Assembly (NCBI GenBank): GCA_025058535.1 | Contig: JANXEL010000030.1 | Coordinates: forward strand, 1 to 39,717 | From: Ignisphaera sp. | GTDB lineage: Archaea > Thermoproteota > Thermoprotei_A > Sulfolobales > Ignisphaeraceae | Direction: 5' to 3' | Length of the DNA: 39,717 nucleotides | In this document: in pieces, positions 1 through 8,385 of the stretch | How the letters are laid out: every line of letters begins with the position of its first letter | Position numbering within the stretch: the first letter of the stretch is position 1 | The notes under the pieces: generated by a model | Told to the model about the DNA's origin: nothing | Databases searched by the model: none | Seen by the model: only the letters and a program-made list of their open reading frames with translations | Position numbers and translations under genes: made by a program

Positions 1-1593
1 GTATTCGTCATTAAATATGGTAAAAAATGTGGGGAAGCCCTCTTCAACTAGAGCTATAGGTCCGTGCTTGCTTTCACCCGCTGGATAGGCCTCTGCGTGT
101 ATGTAGGCTACCTCTTTAAGCTTGAGTGCGCCTTCCATAGATATTGGTACCCCTATGCCTCTACCAAGGTAGAAGGCACTCCTTCTATCCTTTATCTTCT
201 CAGCAAACCTTCTAATGCGAGGCTCACAACTATATATAATTCCACTAATTATCGTATGTATTTCCCTAAGCTCCCCCCTAATAGCATCTACGACCCTCAA
301 ATCCTCTGCACTGTGAAGCTTCGCCACCTCTGTGGCTAGAATAGTGAATACTAGTAGTTGTGAGGTAAACGTTTTTGTTGCTGCAACCCCTATCTCTGGA
401 CCTGCACGCGTGTATATTGTGGCATCAGACTCTCTTGGTATGGCGCTATCGAGTACGTTAGCTATTGCCACCACCTTGGCACCTCTCCTTTTAGCCTCTC
501 TAACGGCCATAAGAGTGTCTATTGTTTCACCAGACTGACTAACTGCTACGAGGATGTCGCCCTCTGTAAAAATTTTTCTAAACCTTAAATACTCAGAGGA
601 CACGAAGGATATAGCAGGCAATCCGCACAGAGTGCTCAGCATGTATTCGCCAATCAGTGCTGCATGAAATGATGTACCACAACCTGTAAGAAAGATTCTG
701 TTTGCACTGATAAGCATTTTAGCAACACTGGTAACCTCTGCTCCTAGACTTTCAATTGTATTTCTAAGAGATACCGGCTGTTCGTGTATCTCCTTCAGCA
801 TAAAGTGTGGAAAGCCTCCCTTCACAGCCATTTCAGGAGTCCAATCTACAATTCTTACCCTTTTCCTCCAATCTACCTCACCACTATAAATGTTTTCTAT
901 GTATATGCTATCAAATGACGCGTACCCAAAATCGCCATCCTCCAAAATAATTATCCTACTCGTATACTTAAGGAAAGCAGGAATATCACTTGCAATAAAT
1001 ATAGAATCTTTGCTCACCCCTATGATAAGTGGAGAAACGTTTCTGATAAAGTATATCTTTGCAGGCTCCCTACGTACAATAATCGCTAATGCATAAGCTC
1101 CCCTAAGAATCTTTGCAGTGCATCTAATAGCCTCCAATGTGCTGCATCCTTCTTTCATTAGTTCCTCAATTAAATGGGGTACAATTTCAGAATCCGTCTC
1201 ACTTTTAAATAGGTGACCTTTTTCAATTAATTTCCGCTTAAGCTCGTGATGATTATGAATTATGCCATTGTGAACAACCGCAACACTATATAGGCAATCT
1301 GTGTGTGGATGGGCATTAGAATCGCTTGGTTCGCCGTGTGTAGCCCATCTTGTGTGCCCAATGGCGGCAGAACCATCATATTCATCAAAACCAAGCATTC
1401 TTTCAACATCATGGATCTTACCTCGGCTTTTTTTAATGATAATCTTACCCTCTTCATCAACTATTGCAAAGCCAACTGAATCATATCCTCTGTACTCCAA
1501 ATTGAGTAGAGCCTCCTTAACAACAGTACCTAACGGTTTGCTTAAAACTTCGCTGCATCTGCGATTACAAACCACTCCTATAATTCCGCACAA
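1..1593 (-). CDS. glmS: Glutamine--fructose-6-phosphate aminotransferase (isomerizing), 3' end cut by window
   Basis: Makes glucosamine-6-phosphate from fructose-6-phosphate and glutamine, the entry to amino-sugar and UDP-GlcNAc synthesis in the cytoplasm. I translated this frame by hand; 531 codons are open to the window edge and about 70 C-terminal residues are missing. The N-terminal glutaminase domain begins MCGIIG, so Cys2 is the expected nucleophile, and has the family motifs LEYRGYDSVG, GHTRWATHG and the HNGII stretch. Two SIS domains follow, with GCGTSFHA, SQSGET, PEIGVAATKTFTSQ and, near the edge, EGALKLKEVAYIHAEAYPAGESKHGP. I chose the TTG at 1593 because it puts Cys directly after the initiator, as the mechanism needs, and a GGGTGG motif lies 8-9 bases upstream. 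An in-frame ATG at 1611 would add six residues before the cysteine. Intact as far as it can be seen. Confidence 0.96.
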   Translation of the reverse strand, partial: MCGIIGVVCNRRCSEVLSKPLGTVVKEALLNLEYRGYDSVGFAIVDEEGKIIIKKSRGKIHDVERMLGFDEYDGSAAIGHTRWATHGEPSDSNAHPHTDCLYSVAVVHNGIIHNHHELKRKLIEKGHLFKSETDSEIVPHLIEELMKEGCSTLEAIRCTAKILRGAYALAIIVRREPAKIYFIRNVSPLIIGVSKDSIFIASDIPAFLKYTSRIIILEDGDFGYASFDSIYIENIYSGEVDWRKRVRIVDWTPEMAVKGGFPHFMLKEIHEQPVSLRNTIESLGAEVTSVAKMLISANRIFLTGCGTSFHAALIGEYMLSTLCGLPAISFVSSEYLRFRKIFTEGDILVAVSQSGETIDTLMAVREAKRRGAKVVAIANVLDSAIPRESDATIYTRAGPEIGVAATKTFTSQLLVFTILATEVAKLHSAEDLRVVDAIRGELREIHTIISGIIYSCEPRIRRFAEKIKDRRSAFYLGRGIGVPISMEGALKLKEVAYIHAEAYPAGESKHGPIALVEEGFPTFFTIFNDEY

Positions 1594-1632
1594 AAAATAG
1601 TCCACCCACATGATAGAGAAAACTGCAACTGC

Positions 1633-1642
1633 TTTTAATCCT
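1633..1642 (-). promoter_or_regulatory. Putative glmS TATA box
   Basis: On the minus strand this reads GGATTAAAAG, an archaeal TATA-like element. Initiation about 26 bases downstream would fall near 1610. That leaves a short leader carrying the GGGTGG motif before the TTG start at 1593. Assigned by eye only. Confidence 0.35.
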
Positions 1643-1703
1643 TGCTACAATCAAGCATGTAGCTGATTTAAGGCCGTATACTGCGGTACGTCTACGATGT
1701 TCT

Positions 1704-2936
1704 TCACGTTCCCAGTCTATGGTGGTATAGATGGTCAGCGTTCTTTCTTACATATTCTATGAATTCTTCTGTCGAGACAATGGATTTTGGCTGATCCTCC
1801 ATAGCTTTCGCAATATCCTGTGTAACTATTCCATCTACCTCTATAGTTTTCCTCACAGCCTCTTCTAAAATTTGTGTAAACTTTATGAGCTCCTCTGATC
1901 CGTCTAGCTCCCCTCTTCTCCGTAGAGCTCTGCTCCATGCAAATATTATTGCTGTTGGGTTTGTTGAAGTCTTCTCCCCCATTAGATACTTGTAGTAGTG
2001 TCTCTGCACGGTTCCATGTGCAGCCTCTGTTAAGTAGTATCCCTCTGGAGAGAGCAACTCTGAAGTCATCATTGCTAAGCTTCCAGAGTATGCGGCTGCT
2101 ATCATATCCGACAGAACATCACCATCATAGTTTTTAGCTGCCCAGACGAATCCTCCCTCGGATCTCATAGCCCTGGAGTATGCATCATCAATTAGATAGT
2201 ATTCGTACTTTAGCCCCCTCCTCTCAAACGCATCTCTAAAATCTCTATCAAACACCTCTTGAAATACCTCTTTGAATTTAGCATCATAGATTTTAGAAAT
2301 TGTTTCCTTAGCTGCAAACCAGACATTAAGGTTGTTCATGAGAGCGTATTTAAATACAGCTTTCGCGAAACCCTCTATTGATCTGTCAAGATTGTAGTAG
2401 GCCTGCAGTACACCCGAGCCTGGAAACACACCTATCCTAACCCTCACCTCCCTACCGGATATGGACCTATATAAAATCTCTGCCTCTCCAGCTTCATCAA
2501 ACCTTATGCCAGCCCCAGAGTATATATCACCAAATGCATGTCTAGCAACGACTATAGGCTTTCTCCAAAATCTAACAGCAGGTGCGACGTTTTTAACAAT
2601 TATGGGTGCTCTGAATATTGTACCATCTAAAATCTCTCTGATTGTTGCATTGGGGCTTCTCCATTCCTTTTTCAAATTATACTCCTTAACCCTCTCAGCA
2701 TTGGGAGTAATGGTAGCGCACTTTACACCAACACCAACTCTCTTAATAGCTTCTGCAGCTTGTTTGGTAACCCTATCATCAGTTTCATCCCTGACCCTTA
2801 TGTGAAGATCATAGTACTCAACTTTAACCTCTACAAAGGGCGCTATAAGTCTCTCCTTAACCCATCGCCACATAACCCTCGCCATCTCATCGCCATCAAT
2901 TTCAACGATAGGCTTAATCATAACAATTTTTTTCAT
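1704..2936 (-). CDS. icd: NADP-dependent isocitrate dehydrogenase, eukaryote/Thermotoga-like subfamily II
   Basis: Oxidatively decarboxylates isocitrate to 2-oxoglutarate, supplying NADPH and the carbon skeleton for glutamate. The 410-residue product carries signatures of the homodimeric subfamily II enzymes (human IDH1, Thermotoga maritima): KPIVEIDGDEM near residue 8, KCATITP at 72-78, SPNATIR at 94-100, SEGGFVWAAKNYDGD ending near 273 with the metal-binding aspartates, and AAHGT at 305-309 followed by TSTNPTA. From memory the residues around ERVKEYNLKK are almost the same as in Thermotoga. Most characterised archaeal IDHs belong to the bacterial-type subfamily I, so transfer is possible. 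ATG 2936 is preceded by GGTGA at 2942-2946 with a 5-base spacer; an in-frame GTG at 2945 overlaps that motif and is unlikely. Confidence 0.95.
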   Translation of the reverse strand: MKKIVMIKPIVEIDGDEMARVMWRWVKERLIAPFVEVKVEYYDLHIRVRDETDDRVTKQAAEAIKRVGVGVKCATITPNAERVKEYNLKKEWRSPNATIREILDGTIFRAPIIVKNVAPAVRFWRKPIVVARHAFGDIYSGAGIRFDEAGEAEILYRSISGREVRVRIGVFPGSGVLQAYYNLDRSIEGFAKAVFKYALMNNLNVWFAAKETISKIYDAKFKEVFQEVFDRDFRDAFERRGLKYEYYLIDDAYSRAMRSEGGFVWAAKNYDGDVLSDMIAAAYSGSLAMMTSELLSPEGYYLTEAAHGTVQRHYYKYLMGEKTSTNPTAIIFAWSRALRRRGELDGSEELIKFTQILEEAVRKTIEVDGIVTQDIAKAMEDQPKSIVSTEEFIEYVRKNADHLYHHRLGT

Positions 2937-2941
2937 GATGT

Positions 2942-2996
2942 TCACCAGAGGGTTGCTGAAATTAGAGCTACAGCATATGTGAGAGGGTTTTTATAT
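2942..2996 (-). promoter_or_regulatory. icd promoter: TATA box and Shine-Dalgarno
   Basis: The minus strand reads ATATAAAAA at 2988-2996, a good archaeal TATA box. Initiation near 2965 would give a leader of about 28 bases ending with GGTGA at 2942-2946, five bases from the ATG. The arrangement supports the 2936 start. Confidence 0.5.
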
Positions 2997-3026
2997 GCTA
3001 CATACTCTAAAACTGGTGCAGAGAAT

Positions 3027-3434
3027 CTAACAATCTTGCTCTTCAAGTAATCCAGCCCGTTTCCTACTAATATACATGTTGTAAAGCTTCTCTACAGCTC
3101 TATTGTTAACGTAGGAGCCGTGCCCTCTCAAACCTCCTGAAAACTTGAATGGAACGTGGAGAAGTTCGTGTATCAATACCTTTATCTGCTCATCCCTGCC
3201 CAGTCGAGAGAAGTTTTCATCCACAATCTCTATTGCATACATAGCCTCCTCCCCCAATACGTACCTCCATATCGATGGAAGAGCGTGTATTCTTGCCATT
3301 GCTCTAGACCTGGAACCGTAGCTTCTAACTACAATAATTCTATTAATTAATATATAGCTGAACACGTCGCTTAACGTATCCACAATATCCTTTAATACCT
3401 CGTACACCTTTCTATCAATCATGTATCTAAGCAT
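3027..3434 (-). CDS. Small HExxH metallopeptidase-like protein
   Basis: A 135-residue protein with a zincin-type motif HELLH at residues 89-93 and a further histidine in GLRGHG at about 105, the likely third zinc ligand. This HELLHxP...GGLRxHG pattern matches the 'putative metallopeptidase' family found in archaea and phages; no substrate is known for it. There is no signal peptide or membrane segment, so it is probably cytoplasmic. AGGTG lies seven bases before the ATG at 3434. It is transcribed divergently from the glycerol operon, and the two share a 73-base intergenic region. The fold and zinc site are reasonably clear; the activity is not established. Confidence 0.8.
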   Translation of the reverse strand: MLRYMIDRKVYEVLKDIVDTLSDVFSYILINRIIVVRSYGSRSRAMARIHALPSIWRYVLGEEAMYAIEIVDENFSRLGRDEQIKVLIHELLHVPFKFSGGLRGHGSYVNNRAVEKLYNMYISRKRAGLLEEQDC

Positions 3435-3446
3435 GTTGAAGCACCT

Positions 3447-3480
3447 ATAAATTTTATATATTAGTGCCTTAACACTAAGG
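3447..3480. promoter_or_regulatory. Divergent promoter with overlapping dyads ahead of the glycerol operon
   Basis: An AT-rich TTTATATATTAG element near 3453-3464 can serve as the plus-strand TATA box for glpK, with initiation near 3482 and a leader of about 26 bases. The same tract read on the minus strand can serve the metallopeptidase gene. Directly after it are TTAGTG (3461-3466) with CACTAA (3473-3478), and CCTTA (3467-3471) with TAAGG (3476-3480). These overlapping inverted repeats sit between the TATA box and the predicted start site, where an archaeal repressor would act. The binding protein is unknown. Confidence 0.45.
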
Positions 3481-3507
3481 TAAAATTAGTATTGCTGGGC
3501 GTTCTGC

Positions 3508-5082
3508 ATGGATAGGTATATTATGGTTATAGATCAGGGAACAACGGGAACACGGGTTGCCATAGTTTCATCTAATGGAGTTCCCGCTAGAGGTGGATGG
3601 TGCTACCGTGAACACATGCAGATATACCCCAGACCTGGCTGGGTTGAACATGATCCCCTAGAAATCTGGGAGAAGACGAAACTTTGCATGGAGGAATCTA
3701 TTAGAAAATCTCGCATTAATCCAAGGGATATTGCAGCTATTGGTGTAACTAATCAGAGGGAAACAATAGTAGTGTGGAATCTTAGAACAGGGAATCCTTT
3801 ATACAATGCAATTGTCTGGCAAGACAGAAGGACAGCTAAATACGTGGATCTATTGAAGGAGATGCACCTAGACGTGATAAAGGGTAAAACGGGCTTAATA
3901 CCTGACAGCTACTTTTCAAGTGTGAAGATATGGTGGCTTATGGAGAATATCGAGAAGGTTAGAGAATATGTTAAAAGAGGTGAAGCTTTATTTGGAACGA
4001 TAGATTCATGGATTATATGGAATTTGACTAGGGGTTCGAGAGACATACTAACCAATGAGAAGATGGGGGCTCACGTCACAGATTACTCAAATGCGTCGAG
4101 AACAATGCTCTTCAACATCCATGAGCTTAAATGGGATGACGAGCTCCTAGAAATGCATGGAAGAATACCCAAGGAATCCCTTCCACTGCCACGACCATCA
4201 AGTGACAGAGAATTCTATGGATATGTAGGAGCAGAGGTGAACAACATTCTGGGCGGTGCTGATATACCAGTAGCAGCTTCCATAGGAGATCAGCAAGCTG
4301 CTCTATTTGGTCAGATAGGATTCGATGTAGGGGATGTCAAGTGTACATATGGAACCGGCAACTTTGTTCTTATTAATACAGGAGCTACGGCTGTTAAATC
4401 GCGCTACGGTCTACTCACAACAATCTACTACTCACTTGAGCCTGGTAGAGCTCTATATGCCCTTGAGGGAAGCATATTCATAACGGGTGCTGCCATCCAG
4501 TGGCTGAGGGACGGTTTAAAGATTATAGAGGTTTCAGCTGAAATAAATCCACTAGCGGAATCAGTATCCGATACTGGTGGCGTATATTTTGTACCTGCAT
4601 TTGTTGGTCTTGGAGCTCCGTACTGGGACCAGTACGCCCGTGGGCTCATTATAGGAATTACTAGAGGTACTGAGAGGAGGCATTTAGCGAGAGCGACACT
4701 AGAGGCCATAGCGTATCTAACGAGAGATGTTGTGGAGGCCATGAAGGCTGACATAGGGAAAGATATAGGGGTATTAAAAGCAGATGGCGGTGCCTCAAAA
4801 AGTGACATCCTTCTGCAGTTCCAGGCCGACATTCTTGGGGTAAAGGTTGTGAGACCAGCTGTACCTGAAACAACATCACTTGGAGCGGCATATCTAGCTG
4901 GAATAGCGGTGGGTATATGGAAGAGTTTGGATGATGTTAGAGGTGTATGGAGGATAGATAGAGAATTTGTGCCCAGGATAGACTCGTTAGCTAGAGAGAG
5001 ACTTTATAGTGGGTGGAGGGCTGCTGTAAAGAGGGCTCTAGGATGGGCGAAGGAGATCCCATGGGCGTATGGCTATGAGTAG
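3508..5082 (+). CDS. glpK: Glycerol kinase
   Basis: Phosphorylates glycerol to sn-glycerol-3-phosphate with ATP, the first step of glycerol catabolism. The 524-residue protein is typical FGGY-kinase size. Motifs include DQGTTGTR at 9-16, GWVEHDP at 44-50, TNQRET at 81-86 (the Arg-Glu pair that binds glycerol), WQDRRT at 104-109, PDSYFS with Tyr135, [10 protein letters not shown] with Asp261 as the likely catalytic base, GTGNF at 282-286, GLGAPYWD, and DGGAS in the ATPase domain. It leads a four-gene plus-strand operon in which all the other genes serve oxidation of its product. No GGTGA precedes the ATG, which fits the first gene of a transcript with a short leader. Confidence 0.96.
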   Translation: MDRYIMVIDQGTTGTRVAIVSSNGVPARGGWCYREHMQIYPRPGWVEHDPLEIWEKTKLCMEESIRKSRINPRDIAAIGVTNQRETIVVWNLRTGNPLYNAIVWQDRRTAKYVDLLKEMHLDVIKGKTGLIPDSYFSSVKIWWLMENIEKVREYVKRGEALFGTIDSWIIWNLTRGSRDILTNEKMGAHVTDYSNASRTMLFNIHELKWDDELLEMHGRIPKESLPLPRPSSDREFYGYVGAEVNNILGGADIPVAASIGDQQAALFGQIGFDVGDVKCTYGTGNFVLINTGATAVKSRYGLLTTIYYSLEPGRALYALEGSIFITGAAIQWLRDGLKIIEVSAEINPLAESVSDTGGVYFVPAFVGLGAPYWDQYARGLIIGITRGTERRHLARATLEAIAYLTRDVVEAMKADIGKDIGVLKADGGASKSDILLQFQADILGVKVVRPAVPETTSLGAAYLAGIAVGIWKSLDDVRGVWRIDREFVPRIDSLARERLYSGWRAAVKRALGWAKEIPWAYGYE

Positions 5083-5106
5083 CTACAGTAGATGGTGAAC
5101 ACTAGG

Positions 5107-6606
5107 ATGAAGAAGTACAGAGTCGTTATAGTTGGTGCTGGAATAATTGGTGTGTCTATAGCTAGAGTGCTAAGTATGTACGAAAACTTTGACGTTTCTA
5201 TAGCAGAGATGGAGCCTGATGTCGGTTGGGGAATTAGCAAGGCAAATACATCAATCATACATCCATGTCATGAAGAGGATCCGGAGAGATATCCACTAAG
5301 AGCCAGACTGTGTAGAGAGGGGAACTCTATATGGATGGAGTGGGTTAAGGAACTAGATATACTTGCTAGGTGGCCTGGGGAGCTCATGGTTTTCCATAGC
5401 AGTGAAGAGGAGCGAGAAGCCAGGAAGTACATATCATTTGCTATCAAGAACAACGTTCCTGGTGTACAAGTTATATACAGGGATGAGCTGCAAAGCTACG
5501 AACCTACAATTAATCCCGATGCAGAGGGGGCTCTCTACGCCCCAACAGCCGGCATGATATCACCGTTCGAAGCGGTTATAGCCATTGCTGAGAATGCTAT
5601 TGAAAATGGAGTTAAGCTTATTGTTGATACTAGAGTATCAAACGTCAAGATCACAAATCATAGTGTTGTAGGTGTGGATACTAACAGAGGTTCTATAGAT
5701 GCTGACATAATTATAAATGCTGCTGGTCTATATGCAGACCACGTATCGCATATGGCTGGAGTAGCACGCAGCTTTTACATAAAGCCTAGGAGGGGCGAGT
5801 ACATAGTATTTGACGAAGGTGTTGATATAAAGCCTAAAAAAATTCTGCACACAACCCCGACCCCTACAACTAAAGGTGTGTACGCTATTACAACTGTTCA
5901 TGGTAATCTCATGATAGGACCTACGGCCGAGGACCTACCCGTGGATGCTAGAGAGAGTAGAACTACTACGGAAAACGGTCTTAGCTATCTGCTCAAGGAG
6001 GGTGGAAGGATATTGAATAGAGTTCCGCCACCATCGAAAATTATAAGAAGATTTGCAGGCTTGAGACCTGAGCCTCCCCAAGGTGAGTGGCTTATAGAGG
6101 TGTACACAGATCCTTTTGGTTTTGTAAATGTAGCTGGTATACGATCTCCAGGTTTAACGGCAGCTCCAGCGATAGCCAACTATGTCCTAAAGCTAATGAT
6201 AAAAAAGTATGACATAACTCTTGTTAAGAAAGCTAGCTGGGTTCGCCATAGAAAGAGTATAAATAGAATTAGAGAACTCAGTTTAGAGAGGCTGGATGAA
6301 CTGATAAGAAAGAATCCAAGCTATGGAAAGATAATCTGTCACTGTAGAACAGTTTCAGAGGCTGAGATCCTAGAAGCAATTGATAGAATTATAAAGATAG
6401 GTGTCAAGCCTACTGTGGACGGTGTCAAGTTCAGAACTACTGCAGGTTTTGGAAAGTGTCAGGGGTCATTTTGTAGATGGAGGATAGCCCTACTAATATC
6501 AAGAAAGCTGGATATACCATTACACAGCGTTGTGATTAAGAGGAGCCCTTACGGTTTAGGAGATGTAAAGCTTCTACTAAGAAGTAGAATGGTGAACAAA
6601 ACGTGA
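5107..6606 (+). CDS. glpA: FAD-dependent glycerol-3-phosphate dehydrogenase, GlpA-like, with C-terminal [2Fe-2S] domain
   Basis: Expected to oxidise glycerol-3-phosphate to dihydroxyacetone phosphate. The 499-residue product starts with a DAO-type Rossmann motif, VVIVGAGIIG, and has a DAO core to about residue 370. The C-terminal BFD-like (bacterioferritin-associated ferredoxin) domain has cysteines at 411 and 413 (CHC) and at 451 and 456 (CQGSFC), which should bind a [2Fe-2S] cluster as in anaerobic GlpA. The start at 5107 has GGTGA at 5094-5098 with an 8-base spacer; an ATG at 5092 lies against the motif and is less likely. It follows glpK by 24 bases and overlaps the next gene by 4, so the three are co-transcribed and probably co-translated. 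The symbol is by homology of domain layout. Confidence 0.9.
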   Translation: MKKYRVVIVGAGIIGVSIARVLSMYENFDVSIAEMEPDVGWGISKANTSIIHPCHEEDPERYPLRARLCREGNSIWMEWVKELDILARWPGELMVFHSSEEEREARKYISFAIKNNVPGVQVIYRDELQSYEPTINPDAEGALYAPTAGMISPFEAVIAIAENAIENGVKLIVDTRVSNVKITNHSVVGVDTNRGSIDADIIINAAGLYADHVSHMAGVARSFYIKPRRGEYIVFDEGVDIKPKKILHTTPTPTTKGVYAITTVHGNLMIGPTAEDLPVDARESRTTTENGLSYLLKEGGRILNRVPPPSKIIRRFAGLRPEPPQGEWLIEVYTDPFGFVNVAGIRSPGLTAAPAIANYVLKLMIKKYDITLVKKASWVRHRKSINRIRELSLERLDELIRKNPSYGKIICHCRTVSEAEILEAIDRIIKIGVKPTVDGVKFRTTAGFGKCQGSFCRWRIALLISRKLDIPLHSVVIKRSPYGLGDVKLLLRSRMVNKT

Positions 6607-7853
6607 TTGAGAGAAAGGTTAGTGTTATGGTTGTGGGTGCGGGTCCTGCAGGAATAGCAGCTGCTACTAAAGCGGCGCAGCTGGGCCTTGAAACAGTGCT
6701 TGTCGAGAATAGAGATATTTTAGGTGGAATACCCCTTCAGTGTGTGCATCCGGGATTTGGACTTCATTACTTCAAAGAGGATATGACCGGATGTGAGTTT
6801 ATCCACAGATTAATAGACAGAATGCACAGGGCTGGAGTTGAGACCATAGTAAATGCCTATGTGCATTCAATAGAGTTTTACTCTCAATTAGAAAAGAATG
6901 TAAATGTAGTAACGCAAAGTGGTATACTTAGAATAAATACAAAGACAGTGATATACACGGCTGGTGCTAGGGAGAGACATCTATTCGAACTCAATGTACA
7001 CGGTGACCGCATCGATGGTATATACACTGCAGGTGAAGCACAAACCATTATGGATCTCTACGGCGTTCTACCCGGCAAAGATGTAGTTATAATTGGTTCT
7101 GGTGATGTTGGTCTTATAATGGCAAGAAGGTTTGCACTAGAGGGTGCTAACGTCAAGGCTGTTATAGAGATTATGCCGTATCCCGGAGGCCTCCTGAGAA
7201 ACATTGTGCAATGCTTAAAAGACTTTAACATTCCCCTCTACCTAGGTCATGCTGTAACCGAGATCATTGGTAGTAAAAGGGTTGAGGCTGTAAAGGTGGC
7301 TAAGGTGGATGAAGATCAAAGACCAATCAGATCTACTGAATTCGAAATAACGTGCGATACCGTAGTGATTGCCGCCGGGTTAGTGCCTAATATAGATCTT
7401 CTGGAGAAGATAGGCGTCGCAGTAGACCCTAGAACAAAGGGTCCCATAGTGAATGAGTATCTTGAGACGAGCATACCAGGGATATTTGCTGCAGGGAATG
7501 CTCTTGTGGTAAATGACCTTGTAGACTATGCTGCTGAACAGGGGGAGATAGCCGCAGATGGTGCCAAAATCTACATCGAGAATTGTGGTATTCCCACAAG
7601 GAACTGGACGAGGATAAAACCTGGTAGAAACCTAAGGTTTGTCGTACCGCATTACGTTAGCAGAGAAAGGGATGTCGTTTTGTATGCAAGGGTTCAGAAG
7701 CCTGAAAGAAATGTCTACCTATCCATTGCCAACTTCAAAGCAAAAATGCTGAGTCTAAGGCCCGCAGAAATGATTAGAATAAAAATTCCATTCAACCGAA
7801 TTTTAGAAGATAATCATAGGGTTATTTCAGTTGAGGTTGTGCCTTATGAATAG
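6603..7853 (+). CDS. FAD/NAD(P)-binding oxidoreductase, second subunit of the glycerol-3-phosphate dehydrogenase complex
   Basis: A 416-residue pyridine-nucleotide-disulfide-type flavoprotein. It has a first dinucleotide fold with VVGAGPAGIAAA near residue 9, a second with IIGSGDVG near 163, and a GIFAAGNA motif that closes the FAD site. No CxxC redox disulfide is visible. The family occurs next to GlpA and DUF1667 proteins in anaerobes, where it is thought to move electrons from the GlpA flavin and iron-sulfur site to NAD or another carrier. A complex of this make-up has, as I recall, been described in Thermococcus kodakarensis. Its start overlaps the glpA stop (ATGA-type, 4 bases) and its end overlaps the DUF1667 gene by 8. 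The electron acceptor is not visible from sequence. Confidence 0.88.
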   Translation: MIERKVSVMVVGAGPAGIAAATKAAQLGLETVLVENRDILGGIPLQCVHPGFGLHYFKEDMTGCEFIHRLIDRMHRAGVETIVNAYVHSIEFYSQLEKNVNVVTQSGILRINTKTVIYTAGARERHLFELNVHGDRIDGIYTAGEAQTIMDLYGVLPGKDVVIIGSGDVGLIMARRFALEGANVKAVIEIMPYPGGLLRNIVQCLKDFNIPLYLGHAVTEIIGSKRVEAVKVAKVDEDQRPIRSTEFEITCDTVVIAAGLVPNIDLLEKIGVAVDPRTKGPIVNEYLETSIPGIFAAGNALVVNDLVDYAAEQGEIAADGAKIYIENCGIPTRNWTRIKPGRNLRFVVPHYVSRERDVVLYARVQKPERNVYLSIANFKAKMLSLRPAEMIRIKIPFNRILEDNHRVISVEVVPYE

Positions 7854-8238
7854 CAGTGAAATTATCAGTGGTGCTAAGGAAGAGCTCATCTGCATCATCT
7901 GTCCAATAGGATGCTCACTAGAGGTGTATAGAGATTCAGATGATATCCATGTTAAGGGAGCATTGTGTCCAAAGGGTATCGAATATGCAAAACAGGAGTT
8001 TCTAGATCCTAGGAGAGTTGTCATGACAGTTGTGAGAGTCAAAAATGGAGACCTACCAGTGGTGTCTGTAAAAACTAGCGTCCCTGTACTAAAGAAGTGT
8101 ATCAATGATATAATGATGATAACAGCTTCGATTGAAGTTGTAGCACCTGTAGAAATTGGGCAGGTTATTGCCAGAGATATCTGTGGAGCTAATATAGTTG
8201 CTACAAGAGAAGTTAAGAAAATAAATAACTGTGATTGA
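7846..8238 (+). CDS. DUF1667 iron-sulfur protein, third component of the glycerol-3-phosphate dehydrogenase complex
   Basis: A 130-residue protein with CIICPIGC (Cys16, Cys19, Cys23) and LCPKG (Cys41), a four-cysteine set suited to one [4Fe-4S] cluster. It also has the YAKQE, VKTSVPV and PVEIGQ patterns typical of DUF1667. It is likely the small electron-transfer subunit, analogous in role to GlpC but unrelated in layout. I chose the ATG at 7846, with GAGGT about 8 bases upstream, over the TTG at 7831. The gene overlaps the preceding one by 8 bases and closes the operon; 147 bases follow before the next gene. Family assignment is strong; the electron-transfer role is inferred from context. 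Confidence 0.87.
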   Translation: MNSSEIISGAKEELICIICPIGCSLEVYRDSDDIHVKGALCPKGIEYAKQEFLDPRRVVMTVVRVKNGDLPVVSVKTSVPVLKKCINDIMMITASIEVVAPVEIGQVIARDICGANIVATREVKKINNCD

Positions 8239-8385
8239 AATTTTGCTACAGCCTTACCGTGTGCAAAGTAGATCTTCAATCTCTAGGTCTGCCGGCGTAT
8301 ACTAACTTACTTAAATAAATGGAGGCATTTTGTGTAGCGCTTTAATACTTATTGCATTAAACATTTTAAATGAGGTGGAGAGGTT

